In this document: piece after piece, positions 46,596 through 57,331 of the stretch
Layout: the number at the start of each line of letters is the position of its first letter
Position numbering within the stretch: the stretch's first letter is position 1
Assembly (NCBI RefSeq): GCF_902167145.1
Contig: NC_050102.1
Span: 10,106,850-10,170,849 of the forward strand
DNA from: Zea mays
Lineage: Eukaryota; Streptophyta; Magnoliopsida; Poales; Poaceae
Reading direction: 5' to 3'
Length of the DNA stretch: 64,000 bases
Notes under the pieces: model-generated
What the model was told of the DNA's origin: nothing
What the model saw: only the letters and a program-made list of their open reading frames with translations
Databases searched by the model: none
Program-made: the position numbers and the translations under genes

Positions 46596-46797
46596 CCCCA
46601 GACCAGAGGTGCCTTCGGTTGCCTTTAGCTCTCTATTTGAACCCAACTTTGGTCTTTTTAATTGGCTTGATGTGAACCTTTTGCACCTGCATAACTTATA
46701 CACTAGAGCAAACTAGTTAGTCCAATATTTGTGTTGGGCAATTCAACCACCAAAATTATATAGGAACTAGGTGTAAGCCTAATTCCCTTTCACTTAG

Positions 46798-48899
46798 TAA
46801 TGGTGTTGTTTAGATCCACCTCCTTAGAAGTGGTATATATTGAATTGTCCCTCCACAATAATGCCCTAGCCCCGGTCGGTCCCTACCGCTGCCAGCCGAC
46901 CCCTGCCCAGCCAACCCGATGAACCCTTGTCACTGCCAGCCTCGGCTGACCCCTGCCTATCAAGCCCTAGTCGGTCCTTGCCCTGGCCACCTAGGGTTTT
47001 AAGACCCTGTTTGGATCATTTGAATTGAATTCCATTATAACAATCATAATTTAGCCATGATCAATTAAGCTAGTATGCTTTTATATGAAATATATTTGTA
47101 TACTACTGTTGACCGTATAAGGGAAATATTTTTGTGCACCATTTCTACTATAGGGAAGTGAGCCAAATAACATGTTATAAAATGCAAAGTAGAAACATAG
47201 TCTCGTGGTAAATAAAATTAATTTTGTTCTCCCACTCTATCAATATGAGATAGGATTATGCCTGAACTTTAGAAAGTGGTGGAATGTCAAATTCTAAGCT
47301 AAATAGCTTACTCTATTAACTAGATTCCAATTCCTCCAAAATGAACATATCTACACGGTCCCTATTCCCTAGTGATAATTTAGATGTTGATAGAAAGAGA
47401 TGATAATTAGATGTTTGTCTAGGAAGTTTTTCTAACTTGTTTTTTCATGTTGATAGAGACTGATATTTAAATGAGGATTCATGTGATATTTATATTATCT
47501 TTCCATAACAACACATGTGGCAATTTATAAGCATGTTTAAGAAGTTCATTTAAAGTTATTTTCATAATTCAATTGTTGGCTTAGAAGTTACTTCACATCT
47601 AGTGCTAATGGTTACTATAGCATAGTAAATTTAATGGCTAGTTGTTAATAGTGTTGTTAAATCCATTCGAAGTATTTAAGATAAACTCTCATCACGTATT
47701 TAAGATCAACTCTTAGCACGGTGACTCATTTCACTTGCTGGCAATGTTACCACAATAGGGGATGAACATTAACTTTATGAAATTTCAACCTCCACTGTTA
47801 CTGTAATGGGATGACTATCCGTTGGTATCTCATGGAGTTCAAGTAAGCCGTGCATTATGACTACATTGATTCTAGCAAAACCTACTCAGACTAGTCAAAC
47901 ATAGTATTCTTACTTAATGAAGTCTAAACTTGGTTTGAGCAAACTAAGTTTGCTCAATCGACCTCTTGCTTGATACATTCTTGCAAAACCTACTCAAACT
48001 AGTGAAACATAAAGCATTGTTTTCAAATTTTGCCAATTATAACTGAGTTTTGACATTTGTCCGTTTACTTGATGCATTCTAGCAAAATTTACTCAAAATA
48101 ACTAGATACAATAATAATGTCTACTATGTTACTTGTGAGCTTCTCATGCCTCTAACCAGTAATCGATTGACCAATTGCACGTAAGATGCAAAAGAAGATA
48201 TGGTTTTCGTAATTTGGTCATAATATCATCGGGGGACCTATTACTCACTTAGGTCACTACCATAAAATCCATTTGATTTGATCCAATATGTTGGAATCAA
48301 CTAATTTTATTTAGTTGTATCTCATTCGTCAATATTAATGGTGATGCCAAAACTTTCTAGATAGAAATAAAGAAAAGAAAATGTGCGACTTGATAAAATT
48401 AGAGCTACAATGGGAGGACATTTTAAGATGGAAATGCATAGAGCATGTCATTGAAGAAATTTTGTGGCAATCTGATGTGTTTTGATAATTTTTAATGTGT
48501 GCCAAAATATTATGTCTAGCTTGGATAGCTTTAGTTAGCACATGCACTTGATTCTTCCCATAGAAATTCTTAGTTTTTTCTTTCTATTGCCATTAAAAGA
48601 AATCTAGTTGCAGTGTTGGTTAGAGTCTTTTTTTACCATAACAAAATATGGCTTGTCACACTATTGTTCTTAGATGATATGGATTCTAATAGCATTCGTT
48701 TAATTTGTGGTAACTATGAAGACAAAAGGTACAAGATGGCAATTACTCATTGTTAATGGTTTTAGAATATTTTGTTTGTGAAAATGAAAACCTTGTATGC
48801 ATGTCTTACACATTATATCATGTGTTGATATTCAATAACCTATCGTTAGCTGAGGTGTCAAAGTTGGTAATGGGTTCTTAGAAATCCACCCTCCTTAGA
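46798..48899. other. Non-coding region without a recognisable element
   Basis: A CCGGTCGGTCCCTACC-type GC-rich stretch (46860-47000) is followed by GACCCTGTTTGGATCATTTG near 47004, which resembles one terminus of a grass MITE. I find no clear partner terminus. The remaining AT-rich sequence to 48899 has no convincing reading frame. Confidence 0.5.
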
Positions 48900-51590
48900 G
48901 ACGAAGAAATAAGATTCTATATGTGAGCCAAAGTTAAAAATATTTTACTAGAAAATAATAATACCAGCTTATTTTCACATGGTGGCAAATGGCAAATACC
49001 AAAAAATGATTTTTTTTATTTGGACCATGAAGATGGGATAATAGAAGGACAAAATAATCTCAAAATATATATTATACAAATTTATAAGGAGCTCTTTGGA
49101 TAACCTGAGAATTCTCATTTCTCCCTAGATGAGGAATGAATCTAGGACATCCCTCAAGTTACTATGGAAGAAAACAATAGCTTTAGGTCCAGATGGGTTC
49201 TTGAAAAAGTTTTACCAAAAATTCTAGGACATTATCAAGTATGACTTGATGCAAATGTTCGAGGACCTTTATAGGTGCTTCCATTGTTTAGCTTGAACTT
49301 TGGTGTTATCACTCTAATCTGTAAGGTACAAGACACGAATCTAATATAACAAACAATATAGACCCATTTGCCTCTTGAATGCCAGTTACAAGATCTTCAT
49401 CAAAATGGTTACAATCATTCTTAATCTAGTAACAAACAAAATAGTGAATCCTACCCAAACTGCTTTCATGCAAGGTTGAAAATCCTAGGAATAGTAATCC
49501 TACATGAAACAATCCATGAGCTACACAAAAGAAGCTAGATGGGATAATTTTGAAGATAGATTTTGAGAAGGCATACGATAAAGTTAAGTGGCCTTTCCTA
49601 TATCAAACTCTATGGATGAAGGGTTTCTCTCCAAGATGAATATCTTGGATAAAGACTTTCATCTCGAGAGATAGCGTGGCTATAAACGTTAATGATGAGG
49701 TAGGTCACTATTTTCAAACAAATAAAGTCCTTAGGCAAGGAAACCCACTTTCACTCCTCCCATTTAACATTGTAGCAGATATGTTGGCATAATAATTAAA
49801 AGGGAAAATATAAAACGACAAGTCAGTGGGGTAGTGCCCCACTTTATAGATGGAGGCTTATATATCCTTCAATTTGTAGATGACATAATTCTATTCTTAG
49901 AGCATGATCTAGAGAAGGCTCATAATATGAAATTATTGCCTTTTGCATTTGAACAAATCTCGGGACTAAAAAAATCAACTTCCATAAGAGCAAAATATTA
50001 TGCTTTTATGGAAGTTGTGGTTGCACCAAAGCACAATATTTTTGGTGTAAAAATAGAAAATTCCTCTAAGGTATCTTCATGTTCTTATTCATTATAGTAA
50101 GTTGAATAATACTGATTGGAGGGAGGTAGAGGAAAGATTTGAAAAAAAGGCTTAGTAGCTGAAAAGAAAAAATCTATCAATTAGGGGAAGGCTAACCTTA
50201 ATAAACTTAGCTTTAAATAGTCTACCCATGTATATGATGTACTTCTTTCATGTTCCAAAGGGTGTCCACAAGAAGCTTGACTACTTCCCCATCTCACTTT
50301 TTTGGGCAAAGTGACGAGAATAAAAAATGTTGAGCTAAATGGAACATCCTTTATCAACCCAAGGACTAAGAGGGATGGGGCATCATGGATCTCAAACTAA
50401 AAAATAGTGCCTTGCTAAGCAAATGGTTGTTTAAACTTCTTACTATGGAAGAAACGTGGTAATAGTTGTTTTGAAATAAATATCTCAAATCCAAACAACT
50501 AGTACATGCTGAATGGAAACTAGGGCTCACATTTTTTTCTCAAGACCAATGAAGGTGAAGCAAAACTTTCTTTGTTTTGGAACCTTCGAAATCAGGAATG
50601 GATCACAAGTGAGGTTCTGCCAAGATAGGTGGCTAGGTGGCATAACTTTAAAAACCAGTACCCCTCTTTATACAATGTTTTTGAAGGAAATTCGAGATGG
50701 TTGAAACAATGTTAAAATCAGATAACATAAATCTATCTTAGGCGATCTCTAATTGGACCTAAGCTTGTTGCTTGGAATAAGTTACACTGGAAGCTTGTTA
50801 ACATAGCCTTAACACAAAAAACTTGGACATTTTTCGCTCGATCTTGCATCCAAATGGACCATTCTCGGTGAAGTCTCTCTATTTGGCCCTAATCAAAGAA
50901 TATGTGCCAAACCTAAATAAGAGGTTATGGAAAATAAAAGCATCCCTCAAAAGCAAGATTTTTCTATGGTATCTTCGTAGGGGAGTGATCTTCACCACAG
51001 ATAACATGGTTAAACGTAATTGGAAGGATAGTAAAGCATATAACTTATGTCAAGACAATGAAACAACACACACTTGTTTCTTGAATGCCAATTTGTTCGC
51101 ATGGATTGAAGCCTAGTGTTTGGGCATTAGGAATCCTAAAACCTACTTCCACTGCAAATATGTTTGGAAATTGGCTTTCATACTTCGACAAAAAATTAAA
51201 AAATTAGCCCTGCTAGGAGTAGCAACCATCTATTTGTCACTCTGGCTTAGTAGAAAGGATATGTTTTCTCAAAATAAACTTACATGTCTCCTTTATAGGT
51301 GATTTTCACTACTACCCATTGGCTATAGGCTTGGGTTGTACTACAGAGGCATGATCAACATTCTATGGTGATGGAAGCTTCACAACATTTGAAGCAGGTG
51401 GCTACGAGGTTCTTATCCTAGGCACATGGATGTCACTGTAGTCATAGGATTGAGAGTCAATAACAATGTGCTTGTCATGTTCTTTTCTTTTTACCTTTTT
51501 TCTAGGCTATGTGCATCTTATTGTTGCAGAGGCTAGAAGATGATTCGTATCAAACTTTTATATGCAATTAAAATCTTCCTTATAAAAAAG
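48900..51590 (+). pseudogene. Decayed L1-type LINE (ORF2 remnant)
   Basis: Broken frames read ALGPDGFLKKFYQK, KIDFEKAYDKVKWPFLYQT, VLRQGNPLSLLPFNIVADML, FVDDIILFLEHDLEKAHNM (altered catalytic motif) and FAFEQISGLK. Further on come VRFCQDRWLG, GPFSVKSLYLAL and a zf-RVT-like tail with DNMVKRNW. These follow the same order as the intact LINE at 54842-61321 on the same strand, but with many stops and frameshifts. The 5' half (ORF1 and endonuclease) is missing or unrecognisable. No target duplication was found, so the ends are approximate. Confidence 0.85.
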
Positions 51591-51938
51591 CATGTGTTGA
51601 TATATAATTATACTCAGGGAGGACATGGATAACAAGGTACTTTTGGAAATGTGACCACACACTATTACTATTTTCAATTGTCAACAAATAATGACGCTAT
51701 TTATTACCCATGTTTTGTTTTGGTGGTATGGAGGGCTCCAAGGCATTTTCCAACATGTGCAGGGGATAAACAAGCCTTGCAAAAACTTATGATGAGGAAA
51801 TATCTTACCACACCATATGTATTAATAAATATTTTTGCCTGATATCAAATTTAGCATGGCATAATATGTATTACCTATCAGATGGTAACAAATTGAAATC
51901 CTCTCGCAAAAAAGAAGATGGTAGAATGACTGGTGAAG
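51591..51938. other. Short non-coding segment
   Basis: The segment lies between the decayed LINE and the Tat fragment. A short open frame (51651-51842) has no recognisable motif. No terminal repeats were seen. Confidence 0.4.
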
Positions 51939-52645
51939 GTGGGATGCAAACTAAAACATAGCTCTTGGTTGTTGCGTTGTCTCTTACTATGTGCTTCATC
52001 TTCGCCAGCTCCTTGGTGGGTGTTGTCGGCCACGGCCTTGCCCTTTTTCTCGGCTAGCAGTCGTCGACGGATGGGGCTGCCTTCGAGTTAGCTCGTTTGG
52101 GTGCCATCGCGGGTGGTTTGCTCGTAGCACGAATGGTGGGCGCCAATGTTGGAACTAGTGCTCTGGTGCAAGTTGATCCAACGGGGGAGTGAGAAAGATG
52201 AAAACACGGTTTTAGCTTGAGGCAGTAATTGCTCTGTTCCTCCAGCCCCTCAAGGGCACTGTACAGGGGTATTTATAGGCGCCTGAGTGCCCAACGTCTC
52301 GATGTAAAGACGCATGTGCCCTCAGGCACCTGGGCTATCCCCGGAATATTCCCATATAGGAGGGTTACAGACTGTCATTACAGAAAAGCCTTTACAAATC
52401 GAGCCCGTAACACACTTCCGCGCGCGGGGCCTGCTACAATATGCCGAATCCCACGTGGGCCTCCAGGCCGTGGGACGGGGCGACATTGTCGTAGGCCTTT
52501 GTCTCGTAGGTGTAGAGGACGAAGGGTGGACCCCACCGGTAGTTTTGCCTCCATTGACGCAGCGAGACGGACGAAGGCTGGAGCGAAGGGTGGCGTCTTC
52601 GCCTTCGCCCCAACAGTGGGATGCAAACTAAAACATAGCTCTTGG
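51939..52645. repeat. 30-bp direct repeat flanking the Tat LTR fragment
   Basis: An identical 30-bp sequence beginning GTGGGATGCAAAC and ending CTCTTGG occurs at 51939-51968 and 52616-52645. Only the first five bases (GTGGG) would be expected from integration. The excess length points to repair-associated copying when the left part of the element was lost. Confidence 0.85.
51969..52615 (-). mobile_element. Truncated Tat-lineage element: 5' LTR plus gag N-terminus
   Basis: The LTR is 52147-52615 (plus ends TGTTGGAAC and GCCCCAACA, 469 bp) with TATA CTATAAATAC at about 52269-52278. It is a diverged relative of 25940-26460. To its left (52146-51969) the minus strand reads a primer-binding region (TTGGCGCCCACC) and a gag N-terminus MAPKRANSKAAPSVDD with a stop. 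Everything downstream, including the 3' LTR, is gone. Confidence 0.85.
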
Positions 52646-52884
52646 ATTTCTTCGGCTGCCATCGTGATATGGGCAATAATGTACCTTTGGCATGCATGTT
52701 TGTAGGAATGGGGTATTGGGGTACACTATAATTGGAAAATGACTTAGGTTTATATGCTGCAGTGTTCTTGACCTTAGCTTTTGCATATGCACATGTTTCA
52801 CAAGCTTATAACAACCCCAAATTGTATAATCAGTGTGCTTTCGTGCTAATAATAAAATATATATTTTTCACGACATACCTTGAA

Positions 52885-53012
52885 GGCTTGTTTGGGAGCA
52901 AAGATATCCGAGGATTTGAGGGGCTAAAATCACCTTGCTATTTAATTTTTAAATAACAAGAGAATTTTAGGCTCTCCAATCCCCTTCAGGTATCCTTACT
53001 CCCAAACAAGCC
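52885..53012. mobile_element. Small foldback MITE
   Basis: GGCTTGTTTGGGAG at 52885-52898 pairs with CTCCCAAACAAGCC at the right end (allowing one offset base), and similarity extends inward (GATATCC/GGTATCC, GGGCTAAAAT/ATTTTAGGCTC), making an imperfect hairpin of about 128 bp. No unambiguous target duplication was found, so the superfamily is open. Confidence 0.7.
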
Positions 53013-54257
53013 CTGAGTTTAATTTGTTTTCTTGAATTAAATACCAAGTGTATGTAGCATGCTGCATGGTTGAGGGCTATAGGTTTGTGTCAATATTTTT
53101 TAGCTTTTCTTCCGATCTTATATATATGGCAACCAACTAAATAATGGCTCATCTACAAAAAATTTAAACACGAACACTAGTCCTCTCACTCCTCACCTAC
53201 TCTTTCCTCATGAATTTATAACTGTATTTATTTGCTTGCTCCCTCATAATGAGTAGTATATATAGATATATATATGATTCATATGTGAAATGAGATAAAA
53301 AAAATGGACACATTAAGTCCCTCTTGTGGTAACTAGCTATATATGTTGGTTCGTGGACAAGAAGTTTTTGGAAGGTTGTGCTCATAGTTTGGGTTTGTGC
53401 TTTACTTCTTAGATACACATGCTTCGAAGAATATAGGGCATATTGTGTTTGCTTACCACAACATAATTGTGTACATGTTTAGGCATGGAAAGCAACAGGA
53501 GAACATACTGAACCTATAGATTAGGACGAAGTGCACCTTGTTTGCATGGTCTACCGACAGACTGCAAAGCAACATCGAGTGGGAAGAGAGATGTGCATTT
53601 TAATAATGGGAGACAGGGTAATAGACGAATGATGTGAAGACATATGTATAGATGAGGATGGCATACATCAAGTTTTGTTTGGTGGCTTGGGCGACAAAGA
53701 TGACTGGTTCTCACCAGTAATGCGCTTATCTGGTGATTTCACCCGCATCGACTTCACTTCTTTAGAGGCATCATGTCTTGTGGAACACAGGTTATCATCA
53801 CCAGGCCAAAATAGAAACAAGGAAATCAGGGCTGGAAGGTAAGGTTAGTTGAGACTTGAGAGTTTAATTAAGAGACAGATAAGGGATAAGAGATAGGATT
53901 AGTTGAGAGAAGGTAGAAGATGTGATTAGTTCCTAGCCTAAGAGGTCTATTGAGGCCCCGTTGGCAGGGCTTTGGCTTCTCTAAAAACGGCTCCGCCTCT
54001 GGCTCCTTAGCTTCTCTGGAGGAGTCAGAGCCATTCTGTAATTTGTTTAGCAAAACAACTTTTCCTGTGTTTTTTTCAAATGGTGTATGAGAAAAATGTC
54101 TATAGTGACCATGCCTCATTTATTTAGTTGTACATATGTAAGGGGCATATATATTATGTATGAATATTAGAACATTAAAAATGGTCATATGAGGTAAATA
54201 ATATTGCATCTTGCTTTCTAATTTATACATCGATATTGGCAATTTCACACATTATGT
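53013..54257. other. Non-coding region downstream of the Harbinger gene, with a single MITE-like terminus
   Basis: Mostly AT-rich with no convincing coding frame. At 53953 GGCCCCGTTGGCAGGGCTTTGGC resembles a terminal inverted repeat of grass DNA transposons and is followed by an inverted stretch (GGCTCC ... GGAGTCAGAGCC). No partner terminus was found. It could be one end of the Harbinger element or a truncated MITE. Confidence 0.4.
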
Positions 54258-55399
54258 TCAAGAAGACCTAGAAAGGAAGATTGCTTTTGCAATGTCATCA
54301 TGAAATCTATCCATGGAGTGGTCATTGGAGTACAGACACGATGTGTCGGATGCATTTTTATATCTAGAAGGAATGGTTGGCATGTATTCAGGATTGCGAT
54401 CACCCTTACGAAAATCTTTGTCTTTGAAGGATCGAATAGGCAACTAGGGGGAGGGGGGTGAATGGGAGGCTATAGGATTTTTTGCGCCCAAGCAACTTTG
54501 TCTTGAATCCCAGTCACACCCTAACCTACAAAACTCTAAATAACACACAAAAATGTTGAAAAGTTTCTAGGACATACACAAACCTAACAAAAACAAACAG
54601 ATCACAAAACAGACACAAAAAATTTCGTAACGACCCAAAACTGAGTCGCTAACTCAGGCTATTTTCAACATTTCTAAATTCAGTTTTTTAATGTGAAACT
54701 GATTCAAATGGACTCCGATTGAGCTAAAAGTTTGTACACATCTGGAGAATTGAGTTTCTTAGGTGTCCACAAAATTTGAACTCAAACGAATTTAAAATTC
54801 AATTGTAGATTAGAAAACTCGAATTAGACTTGAGGTTTAGTGAAAAGTAATATCAAGCCTAGTGTTCGGATTTACGGATGAGACGCAAAGGAAAAAAGAA
54901 AAAATGGCGCCCGGTCCCCTGGGCCGCTTCTTCTTCCTCTGGCGTTCTCCTTTCTCCGTCGCACGGCTTGCAGCGGTGCGGGACTCGGTCTCCTGTTGTT
55001 GGGCCGTCTTCCTCGTGCCGTTCCCTGGCCCAGGGATACAGTACCCCGACGCCGTCAGCGGAGCGGCCCCTAAAGGCGTGTTTTCCTTGGATCGGGTGGA
55101 GTCCAGGGGTGTCGCTGGTCTCTTCGCGTCTGCTTCCCCTCTCGGGTGAGTCGCCTCGTCTGTTGTCTTCTCCGCCCGCAAAACCCTCTCCCTCGCTAGG
55201 GTTTCCTCTGGATTTTGTTGGTGTACATTCTTTTCCTCACTGTGCCGCCTTCCTCTCGCACCTCTGGTCTCTCCCGTCTTCGGTGAGGTCTAGTTTTGGT
55301 GGGGGTTGGTGCGTTTCGTCTTTTCGTCCTCCGGTGGTTGAGGAGGAGTGGCCGCGTCTGGGTTCTGGTGTTCTTCGTTGCCCTGCGAAAATCGCTGCT

Positions 55400-57328
55400 A
55401 TGGATCCGAAAGGAGAGAACCCCCAGAACTCCCAATGGGATCGTTGGGGTCCGTCGGAGAAGCCGCAAGGTTCTCATCCTTGGAACAGACCAAGAAACCT
55501 TAGCTGGAAGCTTAAGCCTAATATCGGCAAATCTGAGCAGCAGAAGGGTGTCCTGTCTCCTCATCCTGGTGAGGGAAATCAAACAGGTAACCCTTCTGTC
55601 TCTCCTGTTCCTTTGAAGAAAGATCTCGATCTTGTTCGCCCTGCGTTCTGTCAAAAATGTGGTGTTGAAGGACATCATGCCAGAAATTGTTTTAACGCTT
55701 TGTGGTGTGATATTTGCCGCAAGGAGACACATGTCACTTCGCGTTGTGTTCTTCCTAAGCAAAACAAACCCACCATGCCCATTGTTGGTTTGGCTGCTGA
55801 TGGTTTAGGGTTTTATCTGTCTCACTTCGCTAAACCTTTGATCAAAAAGCCAAAAAGGGTTTTCATCGGTCTGGTTAAAGTGGTTGAGGGACTTGTCTCA
55901 GCTGAAGATCTTGAGAGAGATTTCGGGTTTCACTTCCCTTGGAACAAAAGGTGGAAAGCTACCAAATGCCATTCAGGATTTCTGATGCAGTTTCCCTCCC
56001 AAGAACGTCTTGATGAAATGATAAGCTTCCCGGAGCTGAAAATGAAGATGTCTGGGGCCAAGATCGCTGTTGTGCCTTGGAGTTCTAGGGCCAAACCTAA
56101 ATCTAGACTCCATACTGTGTGGGTTATTGCTGAAAATGTCCCTGAGGAATTGCAGAATTACCAATCTATCTGTGAAATTGGTTCAATGATAGGCGCTGTG
56201 GAGGAGGTTGACCTTATGTCTCTGGATTCTGATGATATAGTGAGATTTAAAATCCACATTAAAAGTGTGGCTATGATCCCTCCTGTGGTGGAAGTGGCTG
56301 TCAAGCCTTTTCTTTATGATATCTTCTTTAGAATTGAGTCTATTTGTGATGAAGGATGGAATGATGATTCTGTGAATTTGGGTAAGAGAGCCTCGGTTCA
56401 AATTCATGGATCTAATGATCCGCTTTTTGATAAATCTGGGAAAAATCCCAAGAATCTGGATGATGATGTCCCTGAAGAGGAGCCTAATCCTATTCTCAAA
56501 ATTGGGGAGTCTTCTTCTCAAGGCAAAGAGTTTGCCAAACTGTCTGACCCTAATCTTGTGCCTTCTAAAGATGTGTCTGATGATGAACAGAAACTCGATA
56601 ACCTTTCTGATGAGAAGGTGGATTTTGATCCAAATGAAGATGATCTGCTTAGCTCGCAAGAATTGGAAGAATTCGCTAAGGATATGGAGGAAGATCCAAC
56701 TGATTTTCAGTCAAAAATTGGTGCTATGATCTCGATTCCCCCCAATGATGAGATGGTTATTGAAGGGAAGAACAAAAAGCCTCTGGACTTGCCTACCAAC
56801 ACGGCTGAAGGCGCCAGGAAAAGCTCTAGGTTGGAGAAGAATGATGAGGTGAAGGTGGTTGATAAAGCGATATACAGAGCAGAAGCCAAGGATGCTTTCC
56901 TCAATAAAGGTATGTGTTCTAATTCCTTTTCTTTGCTTGATTCTAATAATGATGATTTGATAGATTTAGCTTGTAAACTTGGAGTTTCTTTGGGCCCCTC
57001 TGACTCCGATGTGATTGATAATTTGGAGTTGATCAAAGATCTGGAACGTTCCAGAAAAATTTTGGCCTTCCAAGCTTGCAAAAATAGTATGACCCCAAAT
57101 GTGGAGGTCCCTTCCCTTGTTGATCACATAAACATGGATAGTAGTGTCCATGATGATTCTGACCTGAATATTGATCAGGACTTACTTGATGTGATGGTTT
57201 TACGAAAAGGTAGGAAAATTAAGCATCGGAAAAAAACGATTAAAAAAAAGGCTTCCCCTAAAAGTAGAGGTCCATCTACGAAAAAAGGGGAGTCTATCTG
57301 TTCTGACCTCCCTCCTGATCCGTTTTAA
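55400..57328 (+). CDS. LINE ORF1 protein, zinc-knuckle RNA-binding type
   Basis: The start is placed at the ATG at 55400 (MDPKGENPQNSQWDRW), giving 642 residues. An in-frame ATG at 54878 would add 174 residues of low-complexity Ser/Pro/Arg sequence in the GC-rich leader and is judged less likely. Two CCHC knuckles lie near residues 84-115 (CQKCGVEGHHARNC and CDICRKETHVTSRC). Next comes a DUF4283-like region (GLVKVVEGLVSAEDLERDFG through AVKPFLYDIFFRIES), then a long acidic C-terminal half and a Lys-rich end (KIKHRKKTIKKKASPKS). Such proteins bind the LINE RNA and accompany ORF2 into the nucleus. The frame ends with TAA at 57326, one codon before ORF2 in the same frame. Confidence 0.88.
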   Translation: MDPKGENPQNSQWDRWGPSEKPQGSHPWNRPRNLSWKLKPNIGKSEQQKGVLSPHPGEGNQTGNPSVSPVPLKKDLDLVRPAFCQKCGVEGHHARNCFNALWCDICRKETHVTSRCVLPKQNKPTMPIVGLAADGLGFYLSHFAKPLIKKPKRVFIGLVKVVEGLVSAEDLERDFGFHFPWNKRWKATKCHSGFLMQFPSQERLDEMISFPELKMKMSGAKIAVVPWSSRAKPKSRLHTVWVIAENVPEELQNYQSICEIGSMIGAVEEVDLMSLDSDDIVRFKIHIKSVAMIPPVVEVAVKPFLYDIFFRIESICDEGWNDDSVNLGKRASVQIHGSNDPLFDKSGKNPKNLDDDVPEEEPNPILKIGESSSQGKEFAKLSDPNLVPSKDVSDDEQKLDNLSDEKVDFDPNEDDLLSSQELEEFAKDMEEDPTDFQSKIGAMISIPPNDEMVIEGKNKKPLDLPTNTAEGARKSSRLEKNDEVKVVDKAIYRAEAKDAFLNKGMCSNSFSLLDSNNDDLIDLACKLGVSLGPSDSDVIDNLELIKDLERSRKILAFQACKNSMTPNVEVPSLVDHINMDSSVHDDSDLNIDQDLLDVMVLRKGRKIKHRKKTIKKKASPKSRGPSTKKGESICSDLPPDPF

Positions 57329-57331
57329 ATC

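Larger units (their letters stand above)
42398..46792 (-). mobile_element. Sirevirus-type Ty1/copia retrotransposon, deleted from protease into 3' LTR
   Basis: Perfect CTTAG duplications flank it at 42393-42397 and 46793-46797. The 5' LTR is complete (45466-46792). The 3' LTR is reduced to its last 69 bp (42398-42466), both beginning TGATAGTCGCCTAGAGG on the plus strand. The primer-binding site is Met type (45454-45463). Gag is long and open, protease is partial, and integrase, reverse transcriptase and RNase H are absent. The large Lys/Ser-rich gag and the CCGGAC palindromes in the LTR support the Sirevirus (Opie/Ji-like) call. Confidence 0.9.
45466..46792 (-). repeat. Sirevirus 5' LTR (1327 bp)
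   Basis: The sense strand starts TGAAAGGGAATTAGGC (plus end 46792) and ends at GACTATCA (plus start 45466). It carries a TATA box at 46031-46040 and upstream of it a dense cluster of CCGGAC palindromes. The CTTAG target duplication follows at 46793. Confidence 0.9.

Noticed and set aside
47004..47340. MITE suggested by GACCCTGTTTGGATCATTTG
   Set aside because: No matching inverted terminus or target duplication could be found, so no element is called.
54878..55399. In-frame upstream ATG giving LINE ORF1 an extra 174 residues
   Set aside because: The stretch is GC-rich, low-complexity Ser/Pro/Arg and lies in the leader; the ATG at 55400 gives a normal-looking ORF1 start. It remains possible but less likely.
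55196..55762. Minus-strand frame of 188 codons, Arg/Thr-rich
   Set aside because: It is a shadow of LINE ORF1, whose zinc knuckles are on the plus strand.
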